Positions 27,340 through 36,187 are shown, counted from the stretch's first letter. The stretch: 64,000 nucleotides of DNA from Stenotrophobium sp050739895 (GCA_050739895.1 JBOICK010000090.1:1-64000), one strand, 5' to 3'. Made by a program: numbers and translations. The notes: generated by a model from the sequence alone, not told the origin.

Positions 27340-27546
27340 ATGAATGATCAGGCAACACTAAAAATTATCGGTGTAGTCCTGATTCTCGCAGGACTCATTT
27401 TCATATGGAAAGGCGACCAAGAAATTCCGATCAAGGGCGGCAGAATTCTCCGATGGTTTTCCTATCCACCAGGCTATATGCGCTGGATGAAGTGGCCGAT
27501 GGGAGGAGCGTTAATTTACTCAGGCCTCGCCATCTTACTTAAGTAG
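27340..27546 (+). CDS. Small two-helix membrane protein, unknown
   Basis: 68 aa. Seen: hydrophobic segment LKIIGVVLILAGLIFIW at residues 7-23, a polar basic middle (KGGRILRWFSYPPGYMRWMK) and a second hydrophobic segment GGALIYSGLAILL. It starts 3 bp after hemD and its end overlaps the convergent nasA by 8 bp. Codon use is visibly more A/T-ending than in its neighbours. I do not recognise a family. Its place at the end of the Mo-cofactor operon does not by itself reveal a role. Confidence 0.6.
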   Translation: MNDQATLKIIGVVLILAGLIFIWKGDQEIPIKGGRILRWFSYPPGYMRWMKWPMGGALIYSGLAILLK

Positions 27547-30364
27547 ACGCTGCTGTCTCCTCGCTATATGCACAAGCCGCAATCAGCGACTTGATTTCCG
27601 GCACGCAGGAGCCGCAGTTGCCGCCGGCCTTGAGGCAGGCCGTGACCTCGCCCGCGGTCTTGAGCTTGCGCGTGCGGATTGCGTCGATGATGGTATTGCG
27701 GCCGACGCCGTAGCAGGAGCAGACCATGGGGCCGGTGTCGGCCTGCTTGTTGACCGGCTCGCCGATCAGCAGTCCAACGCGGTCAATCTGTGCGAGATGC
27801 TTCTTGGTGAACAGTCCCGAAAGCCATGCACGCGACGGTAGATCGGGCCGCGGCGAGACGAACACGCAAGCCTTGATGCGTTCGCCATCCATCAGCACGC
27901 TGCGGAAGATGCCGGCGGTCTTGTCGCAATATTCCAGCCAATCGGCGGTAGGGTCGGTGGCGCCAAGCAGCTTGCGGCCCCAGGCACTCCAGTCATTCAC
28001 GATTTCGCGGCCACCGAGTTCGTAGCGCAGGAATTGCTGGCCCTGGATGCGTGTCCACCAGGTGACGCCGTCCACATCCAGCGCCGCGCGGCTGAGGATG
28101 AAGCCATGCCAGTTGACGCCGAAGGCTTCGACGCGCACCGGCGTGTGCTTGAACTCCGGCTCGCCGGAAACCGGGTCCACCACCGGGTTCACCAGCGCGC
28201 CGACGCGGGCATCGGAAGCGAACTGGTTGTTCCAGTGAATCGGCACGAACACCGCGCCGCGCGGTTGCTCTGCGGTGCTCTTGAGCCGCGCCACCAGCGC
28301 ACCCCAGCGCGTGGCCACGCGCACCAGTTCACCGTCGCGCACGCCGCTCATCAGCGCGTCGTGCGGGTGCATGTCGACGTAAGGCTCTGGGATGTGGTTG
28401 GCGAGCTTCGGTGACAGCCCGGTGCGTGTCATCGTGTGCCACTGGTCGCGGATGCGGCCGGTGTTGAGCACCAGCGGAAATTCCGCGTCGGGTGCATTGA
28501 CCGGTGCTCGCGGTGGCGTCGGCACGAAGCGCGCCTTGCGATCGGGGTGGTAATAGCGGGCATCAGTGAAAAGGCGGGCTGTGCCAACCCCTCTCTCCAA
28601 CCTCTCTCCCGCAAGGGGAGAGAGGCTTTTGTTTTGTCCCTCAGATTCAGGCGAGGAAGGCTTTTGCTCCCCTCTCCCCTCGCGGGAGAGGGGCTGGGGG
28701 AGAGGGGATATCGGCCATTGCACCGGCGGCATCGCATCGAACTCTTCAAGGCTCATGCCGGCAAGACCACCAATGTCGAAGCAACGCACAGCGACAAGCT
28801 TCTCCACCTCCCGCCTCCCACCTCCCGCCTCCACATTGCGATACGCCGAAAGCCGCGCGTGCTCGTCAAATATTTCGTGCGCTGAGCTGAAGTTAAATCC
28901 TTCGCCGTAGCCCATGCGCTTTGCGACTTCGCTGATAATCCACCAGTCCGGCTTGACCTCGCCCGGCAGCGGCAGGAATGCGCGCTGGCGCGAGATGCGG
29001 CGGTCGGAGTTGGTGACGGTGCCATCCTTCTCGCCCCAGCCAGCGGCGGGCAGCAGCACGTGGGCGTAGGCGGCGGTATCGGTCTTCCCGATGATGTCGG
29101 AGACCACCACCAGCTCACATTTGGACAGCGCGGATTTCACCTTGTCGGCATCCGGCAGCGACACCACCGGATTGGTCGCCATGATCCATACGGCCTTGAC
29201 CTTGCCTTCGTTAATCGCATCGAACAGCTCGACCGCCTTGAGGCCAGGCTTGGCGGCGATCACCGGGCTGTTCCAGAACTCCTGCACGATATCGCGATGC
29301 TGTGCGTTACCCAGCTCCATGTGCGCAGCAAGCATGTTGGAAAGGCCACCAACTTCGCGTCCGCCCATCGCGTTGGGCTGACCGGTGACCGAGAACGGTC
29401 CCATGCCCGGCTTGCCGATGCGGCCGGTGAGCAGATGGCAGTTGATGATGCTGTTGACCTTGTCGGTGCCGGCGCTGGACTGGTTCACGCCCTGCGAGAA
29501 CGCGGTGATGACTTTGTCGGTGCGCGCAAACAGGCGATAGAACTCGGCGAGCACCGATGGCTCGATGCGGCAGGCCCGCGCCACCGAGCGCAGGTCGCCG
29601 GCGGTGTTGTCGGCGATAGCGAGCGTGCGCTCGACGTCCCTGGTGTGGCCATCAACAAATGCAGTGTCGACCACGCCGTGCTGGTGCAGATAGGTCAGCA
29701 GGCCGTTGAACAACAGCACGTCGGTGCCGGCGCGCAGCGGCAGGTGCAGGTCGGCCAGTTCGCAGGTCGCAGTGCGGCGCGGGTCCAGCACCACGATCTT
29801 CATTTCCGGCCGCTGTTCCTTGGCCTTGACGATGCGCTGGAACAGGATCGGATGGCACCACGCGGTGTTGGAGCCGACCAGCACGACGAGGTCGGCAAGC
29901 TCCAGGTCCTCGTAGCTGATCGGCACCAGGTCTTCACCGAAGGCGCGCTTGTGCCCAGCCACTGCAGAAGACATGCACAGGCGCGAATTGGTGTCGATGT
30001 TGGCGCTGCCGATGTAGCCCTTCATCAGCTTGTTGGCGACGTAGTAGTCCTCGGTCAGCAACTGGCCGGAGACATACAGCGCGACGGCATCCGGACCATG
30101 CTCATCGATGATTTTGCGGAAACCCTGTGCGACACGATCCAGCGCCGTATCCCAGGTCGCGCGCTCGCCACGGATTTGCGGATGCAACAAACGTCCATCG
30201 AGCGCAACAGTTTCGCCCAGCGCCGAGCCTTTCACGCACAGCTTGCCGAGATTGGCCGGGTGGCGCGGATCGCCGCTGATTTCGACGACGCCGCGCTTGA
30301 GCGTTGCCAGCACGCCGCAACCCACACCACAGTAGGGACAGGTCGTTCTGACCGGCGCGCTCAT
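27539..30364 (-). CDS. nasA: Assimilatory nitrate reductase catalytic subunit, with an in-frame repeat insertion
   Basis: 941 aa. Reduces nitrate to nitrite in the cytoplasm with a Mo-bisMGD cofactor. Seen: N-terminal 4Fe-4S motif CPYCGVGCGV ... KLCVKGSAL, then the molybdopterin oxidoreductase core (NIDTNSRLCMSSAVAGHKRA, QPNAMGGREVGGLSNML), the dinucleotide-binding domain after about residue 610 (LNTGRIRDQWHTMTRTG), and a C-terminal BFD-like [2Fe-2S] domain (CSCYGVGRNTIIDAI ... CLKAGGNCGSC). Odd: residues about 553-592 (PLPQPLSREGRGE...SLSPLAGERLERG) are the translation of a 120-bp double-hairpin repeat placed in frame in the linker just before GTARLF. The true start is 30364, overlapping the upstream gene by 4 bp; the longer frame upstream is a shadow. 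Last gene of the nirB operon. Confidence 0.95.
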   Translation of the reverse strand: MSAPVRTTCPYCGVGCGVLATLKRGVVEISGDPRHPANLGKLCVKGSALGETVALDGRLLHPQIRGERATWDTALDRVAQGFRKIIDEHGPDAVALYVSGQLLTEDYYVANKLMKGYIGSANIDTNSRLCMSSAVAGHKRAFGEDLVPISYEDLELADLVVLVGSNTAWCHPILFQRIVKAKEQRPEMKIVVLDPRRTATCELADLHLPLRAGTDVLLFNGLLTYLHQHGVVDTAFVDGHTRDVERTLAIADNTAGDLRSVARACRIEPSVLAEFYRLFARTDKVITAFSQGVNQSSAGTDKVNSIINCHLLTGRIGKPGMGPFSVTGQPNAMGGREVGGLSNMLAAHMELGNAQHRDIVQEFWNSPVIAAKPGLKAVELFDAINEGKVKAVWIMATNPVVSLPDADKVKSALSKCELVVVSDIIGKTDTAAYAHVLLPAAGWGEKDGTVTNSDRRISRQRAFLPLPGEVKPDWWIISEVAKRMGYGEGFNFSSAHEIFDEHARLSAYRNVEAGGGRREVEKLVAVRCFDIGGLAGMSLEEFDAMPPVQWPISPLPQPLSREGRGEQKPSSPESEGQNKSLSPLAGERLERGVGTARLFTDARYYHPDRKARFVPTPPRAPVNAPDAEFPLVLNTGRIRDQWHTMTRTGLSPKLANHIPEPYVDMHPHDALMSGVRDGELVRVATRWGALVARLKSTAEQPRGAVFVPIHWNNQFASDARVGALVNPVVDPVSGEPEFKHTPVRVEAFGVNWHGFILSRAALDVDGVTWWTRIQGQQFLRYELGGREIVNDWSAWGRKLLGATDPTADWLEYCDKTAGIFRSVLMDGERIKACVFVSPRPDLPSRAWLSGLFTKKHLAQIDRVGLLIGEPVNKQADTGPMVCSCYGVGRNTIIDAIRTRKLKTAGEVTACLKAGGNCGSCVPEIKSLIAACAYSEETAAST
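28588..28707. repeat. 120-bp double-hairpin repeat inserted in frame in nasA
   Basis: Outer arms CCCCTCTCTCC (28588-28598) and GGGGGAGAGGGG (28696-28707) enclose two perfect hairpins: CCTCTCTCCC-5 nt-GGGAGAGAGG (28601-28625) and CCCCTCTCCC-5 nt-GGGAGAGGGG (28669-28693). The stretch between the outer arms, arms included, is exactly 40 codons, so the nasA frame is kept. Repeats with such CCCCTCTCCC/GGGAGAGGGG arms are known as intergenic elements in many proteobacteria. No second copy is seen in this window. Confidence 0.9.
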
Positions 30365-31944
30365 TGCGGTTCGCAGTACGCCTTGCCGAACAGCAGTTTC
30401 TGCCTCTGGCTGACGATGTTGACGCCGCGCTGCATCAGATCGAAATACCAGGTGCCGTCGGTGACATCGCCGAACAGCACGATGCCGCGGATGCGATTGT
30501 CCTTGAGCACGAGGCGCTTGTAGACACCGCGACGCGGATCGTTCAGCACCAGGTCCTCGGTGCCTTCGCCGCCGACGAAATCGCCGGCCGAGAACAGGTC
30601 GATGCCGGTGACCTTGAGCTTGGTCGAAGTCACCGATCCCTGGTAACGCGCAAAACCCATCTGCGCCAGATGCGTCGCGCAGACATTGGCCTGATCCCAC
30701 AGCGGCGCGACCAGGCCGTAAGTCGCGTTGCGATGCTGCACGCACTCGCCCACCGCGTAGATGCGCGGGTCGTAGGTTTGCAGCGTGTCATCGACGACCA
30801 CGCCGCGATCGCAGCGCAAACCGATCTTGTGCGCCAGCTCGATATTCGGCTTGATGCCGACCGCCATCACCACCAGCTCGGCGGGAATCTCGCGGCCATC
30901 CTTAAAGCGCACGCCGGTCACGCGGTCACTGCCGAGAATGGCCTCGGTCTGCGCCGGCATCACGAAGCTGAGGCCGCGACTCTCCAGCGACGCGCGCAAC
31001 ATCGCAGCGGCCTGTTTGTCGAGTTGCCGCTCCATCAGGCTGTCCATCAGGTGCACGACCGTGACCTTCATGCCCTGGCGCATCAGGCCGTTGGCGGCTT
31101 CCAGGCCGAGCAATCCGCCGCCGATCACGACAGCGGATTTTCCCGGCCCGGCGGCGCTGAGCATGGTGTCGACATCACGCAGATCGCGGAAACTGACGAC
31201 GCCCGGCAACGACTTGCCCGGCACCGGAATGATGATGGGATTGGAGCCGGTCGCCAGCAGCATGCGATCGTAGGTCGTCTCGTAGCCGCTATGCGCACGC
31301 ACCGTACGCCGTGGCCGGTCGATGTTCACGATCGGATCGCCGACATGCAGCGCGATGCCGTGGCGCGCATACCAGTCCGGCGTATTGAGCATGATCTCTT
31401 CGACCTGCTTCTCGCCAGACAGCACCGGCGACAGCAGGATGCGGTTGTAGTTGCCATGCGGCTCGGCGCCGAACACGGTGATGTCGTACAGATCCGGCGC
31501 GATACGCAGGATTTCCTCGACCACACGCATCGCCGCCATGCCGTTGCCGACCACCACCAATCGCGGCTTCTGCTGCGCGACCTTGCCGCGCACACCCGCC
31601 GGCGGCACCGCGACGAACACCTGCCCATCCTCGACATACGCGGCATAGACGCGCACCGAGGCCAGCGGATCTTCGATGCACTCGCCGGTGTTGAGATCGA
31701 AATGCTGCTTGTAGATCGGCGAAGCCACCACCAGGCGACCGTTGAGATCGCCGACGATGCCGCGCGACAAAACATGCGCGCCGCTGTTGGCGTCGTAGTT
31801 GCCGATGGCGTAAACCTTGTCGCTCTCGCCGACGCGGAAAATCGCCACCTGGCGCGCCTCAACCAGTGCACACACACCCATGTCCGGCAGGATATCGTTC
31901 AGTGCGCAGACCGCGACGGCGCTTTTCTCCATGAGGGTACTCAT
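30361..31944 (-). CDS. NirD-like domain fused to FAD/NAD(P)-dependent oxidoreductase (nitrate/nitrite assimilation electron transfer)
   Basis: 527 aa. Residues 1-115 are NirD-like (CALNDILPDMGVCALVEARQ, SRGIVGDLNGRLVVASPIYK): a Rieske fold without the Rieske Cys/His pairs, as is normal for NirD. Residues about 126-525 are a pyridine-nucleotide-disulphide-type flavoprotein: LVVVGNGMAAMRVVEEILRI (FAD), VVIGGGLLGLEAANGLMRQG (NAD(P)), then IYAVGECVQHR and LVLKDNRIRGIVLFGD. The second part resembles the FAD subunit (NasB type) that feeds assimilatory nitrate reductase. The gene sits between nirB and nasA with 4-bp overlaps on both sides. It may therefore serve both enzymes: the small subunit for NirB and electron donor for NasA. 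That dual role is inference. Confidence 0.88.
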   Translation of the reverse strand: MSTLMEKSAVAVCALNDILPDMGVCALVEARQVAIFRVGESDKVYAIGNYDANSGAHVLSRGIVGDLNGRLVVASPIYKQHFDLNTGECIEDPLASVRVYAAYVEDGQVFVAVPPAGVRGKVAQQKPRLVVVGNGMAAMRVVEEILRIAPDLYDITVFGAEPHGNYNRILLSPVLSGEKQVEEIMLNTPDWYARHGIALHVGDPIVNIDRPRRTVRAHSGYETTYDRMLLATGSNPIIIPVPGKSLPGVVSFRDLRDVDTMLSAAGPGKSAVVIGGGLLGLEAANGLMRQGMKVTVVHLMDSLMERQLDKQAAAMLRASLESRGLSFVMPAQTEAILGSDRVTGVRFKDGREIPAELVVMAVGIKPNIELAHKIGLRCDRGVVVDDTLQTYDPRIYAVGECVQHRNATYGLVAPLWDQANVCATHLAQMGFARYQGSVTSTKLKVTGIDLFSAGDFVGGEGTEDLVLNDPRRGVYKRLVLKDNRIRGIVLFGDVTDGTWYFDLMQRGVNIVSQRQKLLFGKAYCEPQ

Positions 31945-34496
31945 GCGCTCAGTTTCTCCAGCCGGTCGGCGCGGCGCTGCTGCCGTTCCTCGATATTCGC
32001 CGGACGAATCTGGCCACGCTCGGGTACGAACACCACACCATCATCAAGCTGCTCGCTGTTGACGAAGTGACGGAAACGCTTGAGCGTCTGCGGATCGTTG
32101 ATCGCCTGCTTCCACTCGCACTCGTAGGTGTCGACGATGTGTGCCATCTCCGCTTCCAGTTCGGCGCCGATGCCGAGCTTGTCCTCGCACACCACCTCGC
32201 GCAGGTAGTCCAGCCCGCCCTGCAGGTTTTCCAGCCAGACGCTGGTGCGTTGCAAACGGTCGGCGGTGCGGATGTAGAACATCAGAAAGCGGTCGATGTA
32301 TTTGATCAGCGTTTCCTTGTCGAGATCGCTGACCAGCAGATCGGCATGGCGCGGCTTCATGCCGCCGTTGCCGCAGACATAGAGGTTCCAGCCCTTGTCG
32401 GTCGCAATCACGCCGACATCCTTGCTCTGCGCCTCGGCGCACTCGCGGGTGCAGCCGGAAACCGCCAGCTTGATCTTGTGTGGTGAACGCAGACCGCGGT
32501 AGCGGTTCTCGATCTCGATCGCCAGGCCGACGGAATCCTGCACCCCGAAGCGGCACCAACTGCTGCCAACGCAGGATTTCACCGTGCGCATGGACTTGCC
32601 ATAAGCATGGCCGGACTCGAAACCGGCGTCGATCAGTTCCTTCCAGATCAGCGGCAACTGCTGCACCTGCGCACCGAACAGGTCAATGCGCTGGCCGCCG
32701 GTGATCTTGGTGTAGAGGCCATATTTCTTCGCCACCGCGCCGAGCACGATGAGCTTGTCCGGCGTGATTTCGCCACCGGAAACGCGCGGCACGATCGAGT
32801 AAGTGCCGTCCTTCTGGATGTTGGCGAGGAAGTAGTCGTTGCTGTCCTGCAGCTTGGCCAGCATCGGCTTTAGCACGTGCTCGTTCCAGCAGGTGGCGAG
32901 GATACTGCCGACCGTCGGCTTGCAGATGTCGCAGCCCTTGCCCTTGCCGTGGCGCGTCAGCAGTTCATCGAAAGTCTTGAGCTTCTCGATACGCACGATG
33001 TTGTACAAATCCTGGCGCGTATACGCGAAGTGCTCGCATAGATGATTGTTCACCGCCATGCCGCGGCTGGCCAGTTCGTACTTGAGGATTTGCGTCACCA
33101 GCGGCCCGCAGCCACCGCAGGACGTCGCCGCCTTGGTCTTCTTCTTGAGATCGCCCAGCGTCACGCAGCCGGTATCGATCGCGGAGCAGATCGCACCCTT
33201 GCTGACATTGTTGCAGGAGCAGATCTGCGCCGCCGCCGGCAGCGCGCCGACACCGATGCCGCCACCCTTTTCGCCACCGCTGTCGCGGCGCGGCAGGATC
33301 AGGTCTTCCAGATGTTGCGGCAACTCCATGCGGTTGAGCGTCATCTGCAGCAGGGTGCCGTACTCCTCGGCCTCCCCGACCAGCACCGCGCCGAGCAGGA
33401 ACTTGTGATCCTCGCTGACCACCAGCTTCTTGTAGACCTGCTTGACCTCGTCGGAGAACGCATAGGTGCGCGAACCGGGCGTGGCGGCATGGCAGTCGCC
33501 GACGCTGGCGACATCGACGCCGAGCAATTTCAGCTTGGTGCTCATGTCGGCGCCGGTGAAGGCCTCGCCCTCGCCGCGCAGCGCGTGATCGGCCGCGGTC
33601 ATCGCCATCTGGTAGCCGGGCGCGACCAGGCCGTAAATTTTTCCGCCCCACAGCGCGCATTCGCCGATGGCGTAGATATCCGGGTCGGAAGTCTGGCAGC
33701 GGTCGTTGACCTTGATGCCGCCGCGCTCGCCGACCTCGATTCCGCTGGAGCGCGCCAGTTCGTCACGCGGGCGGATCCCGGCGGAGAACAGGATCACGTC
33801 TGTCTCCAGCGAGCTGCCATCGGCGAACTTCATCTTGTGGCGGCAAGTTTCGCCGTCAACGATTTCCAGCGTGTTCTTGCCGGTGTGTACGCGCACGCCG
33901 AGTTGCTCGATCTTCTGGCGCAGCACGCGGCCGCCGCCGTCATCCACCTGCACCGCCATCAGGCGCGGCGCGAATTCGACGACGTGGACTTCCAGGCCAA
34001 GATCCTTCAGTGCCTTGGCGGCTTCGAGTCCGAGCAGGCCGCCACCGACGACGACGCCAATCTTGCCCGCGCGGCCGGCGACATCAATGGCTTCGAGGTC
34101 TTCGATGGTGCGATAGACGAAGCAGCCCGGCCGGTCCTTGCCCGGCAACGGCGGCACGAAGGGATACGAGCCGGTCGCCAACACCAGCTTGTCGTAGCTG
34201 ATCTCGCGGCCCTGCGCGGAACGCACGATCTTTTGTTCGCGGTCAATGGTGACGGCCTTGTCGTCGAGATGCAGCTCGATGCCATTGCCTTCGAAGAAAC
34301 CCTCGGCGACCAGCGACAGGTCTGCCGCACTCTTGCCAGCGAAAAATTCCGAGAGATGCACACGGTCGTAGGCCGGGCGCGGTTCTTCGCAGAACACGGC
34401 AAGTTCCGCCTCGGTCCCGCCGGCGATGACGCGTTCCAGGAATTTGTGGCCGACCATGCCATTGCCGACAACGACGATGCGCTGCTTCACGTTCAT
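31941..34496 (-). CDS. nirB: Assimilatory nitrite reductase [NAD(P)H] large subunit
   Basis: 851 aa, normal length. Reduces nitrite to ammonium using NAD(P)H, FAD, Fe-S and sirohaem. Seen: FAD motif VVVGNGMVGHKFLERVIAGG, NAD(P) motif GVVVGGGLLGLEAAKALKDL, a BFD-like [2Fe-2S] domain near 425-470 (CSCNNVSKGAICSAI ... SCGGCGP), and the ferredoxin-sirohaem half with CVGSSWCRFG near 643 and CTRECAEAQSKDVGV near 680. The ATG at 34496 is usual, but a GTG two codons later has better spacing to GAGG. First gene of nirB-nirD/FAD-nasA, behind a sigma-54 promoter. Confidence 0.96.
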   Translation of the reverse strand: MNVKQRIVVVGNGMVGHKFLERVIAGGTEAELAVFCEEPRPAYDRVHLSEFFAGKSAADLSLVAEGFFEGNGIELHLDDKAVTIDREQKIVRSAQGREISYDKLVLATGSYPFVPPLPGKDRPGCFVYRTIEDLEAIDVAGRAGKIGVVVGGGLLGLEAAKALKDLGLEVHVVEFAPRLMAVQVDDGGGRVLRQKIEQLGVRVHTGKNTLEIVDGETCRHKMKFADGSSLETDVILFSAGIRPRDELARSSGIEVGERGGIKVNDRCQTSDPDIYAIGECALWGGKIYGLVAPGYQMAMTAADHALRGEGEAFTGADMSTKLKLLGVDVASVGDCHAATPGSRTYAFSDEVKQVYKKLVVSEDHKFLLGAVLVGEAEEYGTLLQMTLNRMELPQHLEDLILPRRDSGGEKGGGIGVGALPAAAQICSCNNVSKGAICSAIDTGCVTLGDLKKKTKAATSCGGCGPLVTQILKYELASRGMAVNNHLCEHFAYTRQDLYNIVRIEKLKTFDELLTRHGKGKGCDICKPTVGSILATCWNEHVLKPMLAKLQDSNDYFLANIQKDGTYSIVPRVSGGEITPDKLIVLGAVAKKYGLYTKITGGQRIDLFGAQVQQLPLIWKELIDAGFESGHAYGKSMRTVKSCVGSSWCRFGVQDSVGLAIEIENRYRGLRSPHKIKLAVSGCTRECAEAQSKDVGVIATDKGWNLYVCGNGGMKPRHADLLVSDLDKETLIKYIDRFLMFYIRTADRLQRTSVWLENLQGGLDYLREVVCEDKLGIGAELEAEMAHIVDTYECEWKQAINDPQTLKRFRHFVNSEQLDDGVVFVPERGQIRPANIEERQQRRADRLEKLSA

Positions 34497-34536
34497 GCCT
34501 CACTGTGCTGGAAATAAGTTCTTGCAAGCGCAATGC

Positions 34537-34553
34537 AGCAAGCGGCGTGCCAA
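34537..34553 (-). promoter_or_regulatory. Sigma-54 (-24/-12) promoter of the nirB operon
   Basis: On the minus strand the sequence is TTGGCACGCCGCTTGCT, matching the sigma-54 consensus TGGCACG-N4-TTGCW, with GG and GC exactly 10 nt apart. The GC lies about 42 nt before the nirB ATG, giving a leader near 30 nt. Sigma-54 promoters need an enhancer-binding activator; NtrC is the expected one for nitrite/nitrate assimilation (inference). Confidence 0.85.
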
Positions 34554-34606
34554 GTTGGAGCAGGTGCCAAGCGTCTAAAAGCGACGCAGCGCACTGAAAT
34601 GAGGCG

Positions 34607-34712
34607 CCCGCTGTCGATTCTTGCCAGATCAATAGTGTTATATTTTAATATATTAATATTATTTAATTATATATTTAATAACTGCATTGAACAATAGAAC
34701 CTTGATAGCGGG
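34607..34712. repeat. 106-bp spaced palindromic AT-rich element, copy C
   Basis: CCCGCT (34607-34612), 24 nt, GTTAT...ATAAC (34637-34682, 46 bp), 24 nt, AGCGGG (34707-34712). The outer arms pair over CGCCCGCT/AGCGGGCG. It lies 111 bp upstream of nirB, beyond the sigma-54 promoter, and 27 bp from the end of the transporter gene. Confidence 0.9.
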
Positions 34713-34738
34713 CGACGAAAAATTGCGACATGGCTTTG

Positions 34739-36100
34739 CTACCTGACCATCCACGCTTCCCTCAAATCTTCCGCTTCACGCTCACGCTGGGCCTGCGCCT
34801 CGCGGTAAGCAGCGCGTTCGCGCGCGATCATTTCCGACGAAAAGCGCACCAGCAACGCACACAGCGCGGCAGCGATGACGAAGATCCCGAGGATGAACAG
34901 GCACTCCTGGACATTGCCTGTACCTTTCATCAGGAAACCAGCAGCCACTGCCCCGGTATTACCACCCGCACCAACGATGCCGGCGACGCCGCCCAGTGCC
35001 TTGCGGTCGATGAACGGCACCAGCGCGTACGTCGCACCGCAGGCCAGGTGCGTACACAGGCCGAAGGCCAGCATCGCAACCACCGCAAGCGTAGCGGTCT
35101 GCATCTGCGAGAAGCACAGCAAGCCGACGCCTTCGCCGATGATCAGCGCAAACAGCAGCAGCGTGCGGCCGTGGAGACCCCTGATGTGCGCCACACGGTC
35201 GGAAACAATGCCGCCGAGCGCGCGTCCAAACAGGGCCAGCAGACCGAAGCTGCCGGCGGCCAGGCCTGCGGTCTCGAGCGAAAGCCCGAACCGGTCGACG
35301 TAATATGACGCGGCGATGTTGTGCATGAAAATCTCGACGCCGAAACAGGCGCCATAGGTCACAAACAGCATCCAGACGCGATAGTTGCCGGCGGCGAGTC
35401 TGAAACTGGTCCAGCCTTCGCGCTTGCCGTGGGAGGGCAGCGCACCGCGCGCGCGCAGTTCGGCATAGTTGCCCTCGGGGCAATCTTGCGTGTAGCGCCA
35501 GTAGAGAAACGCCATCGCCACCATCAGCACTCCAGGCACCATCAGCGCGATGCGCCAGCCCAGCGACTGCTCGACCCCGAGCATCAGGATGCCCGCCAGG
35601 ACCAGCGGCATCAGCGCCTGCGCCACGCCACCGCCGAGATTGCCCCAGCCCGCCGTCGTAGCATTGGCGGTACCGACGACATTGGGCGCGAACATCACCG
35701 AGGTGTGGAACTGCGTGATAACGAAGCTGGCGCCAATCGCTCCGATGGCGAGGCGGAAGAATAGAAAAGCTTCATAGCTCTGTGAAAATGCCACGCCGAT
35801 CACCGGGATCGCACCCAGCAACAGCAGACCGGTATAGGCCTTGCGCGGCCCATAGCGGTCACACAACGGGCCGATCACAAGGCGCACCAGGATCGTCACC
35901 GCCACTGCGGCGATGTTGATGTTGGCGATCTGGTCCTTGGTCAATCCGAACTGGCCCTTGATCACCGGCATCAGCGGTGCGCAGGCGAACCAGCCAAAGA
36001 AGCAGACAAAGAATGCCAGCCAGCTCAGATGGAATGCACGCATCTGCGGCGTACTGAAACTGAACAGGTCGATGCGGCTGGCCTTGTGCATCAATTTCAC
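34739..36100 (-). CDS. narK: Nitrate/nitrite transporter, major facilitator superfamily (NarK/NasA type)
   Basis: 453 aa with about 12 hydrophobic segments. Seen: the N-terminal family start FSFSTPQMRAFHLSWLAFFV, the MFS loop GPLCDRYGPRKAY, the nitrate signatures AGWGNLGGGVAQALMP and GIVGAGGNTGAVAAGFL. It brings nitrate (and possibly exports nitrite) across the inner membrane. The GTG at 36100 was chosen because AGGAG lies 7 nt upstream; an ATG three codons in is an alternative, and the longer frame upstream is not coding. It has its own sigma-54 promoter and runs toward nirB, 242 bp away, on the same strand. Confidence 0.93.
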   Translation of the reverse strand: MKLMHKASRIDLFSFSTPQMRAFHLSWLAFFVCFFGWFACAPLMPVIKGQFGLTKDQIANINIAAVAVTILVRLVIGPLCDRYGPRKAYTGLLLLGAIPVIGVAFSQSYEAFLFFRLAIGAIGASFVITQFHTSVMFAPNVVGTANATTAGWGNLGGGVAQALMPLVLAGILMLGVEQSLGWRIALMVPGVLMVAMAFLYWRYTQDCPEGNYAELRARGALPSHGKREGWTSFRLAAGNYRVWMLFVTYGACFGVEIFMHNIAASYYVDRFGLSLETAGLAAGSFGLLALFGRALGGIVSDRVAHIRGLHGRTLLLFALIIGEGVGLLCFSQMQTATLAVVAMLAFGLCTHLACGATYALVPFIDRKALGGVAGIVGAGGNTGAVAAGFLMKGTGNVQECLFILGIFVIAAALCALLVRFSSEMIARERAAYREAQAQREREAEDLREAWMVR

Positions 36101-36137
36101 GTTTAAACTCCTGCGTATGAATTGCTCCCGCTTGACA

Positions 36138-36154
36138 GGCAATGCCCGTGCCAG
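36138..36154 (-). promoter_or_regulatory. Sigma-54 (-24/-12) promoter of the nitrate transporter gene
   Basis: On the minus strand CTGGCACGGGCATTGCC fits TGGCACG-N4-TTGC with GG and GC 10 nt apart. The predicted start of transcription is near 36127, 27 nt before the GTG, with AGGAG between. The site falls in the 87-bp gap between the transporter and mobA, which favours the mobA start at 36188 over one at 36122. Confidence 0.85.
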
Positions 36155-36187
36155 CGCCCTGGCATCGCTGCCAACCGATCCGGAAAC

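Noticed and set aside
27539..30745. 1068-aa reading of nasA
   Set aside because: The extra N-terminus overlaps the end of the NirD-FAD gene; the 4Fe-4S motif begins right after the ATG at 30364.
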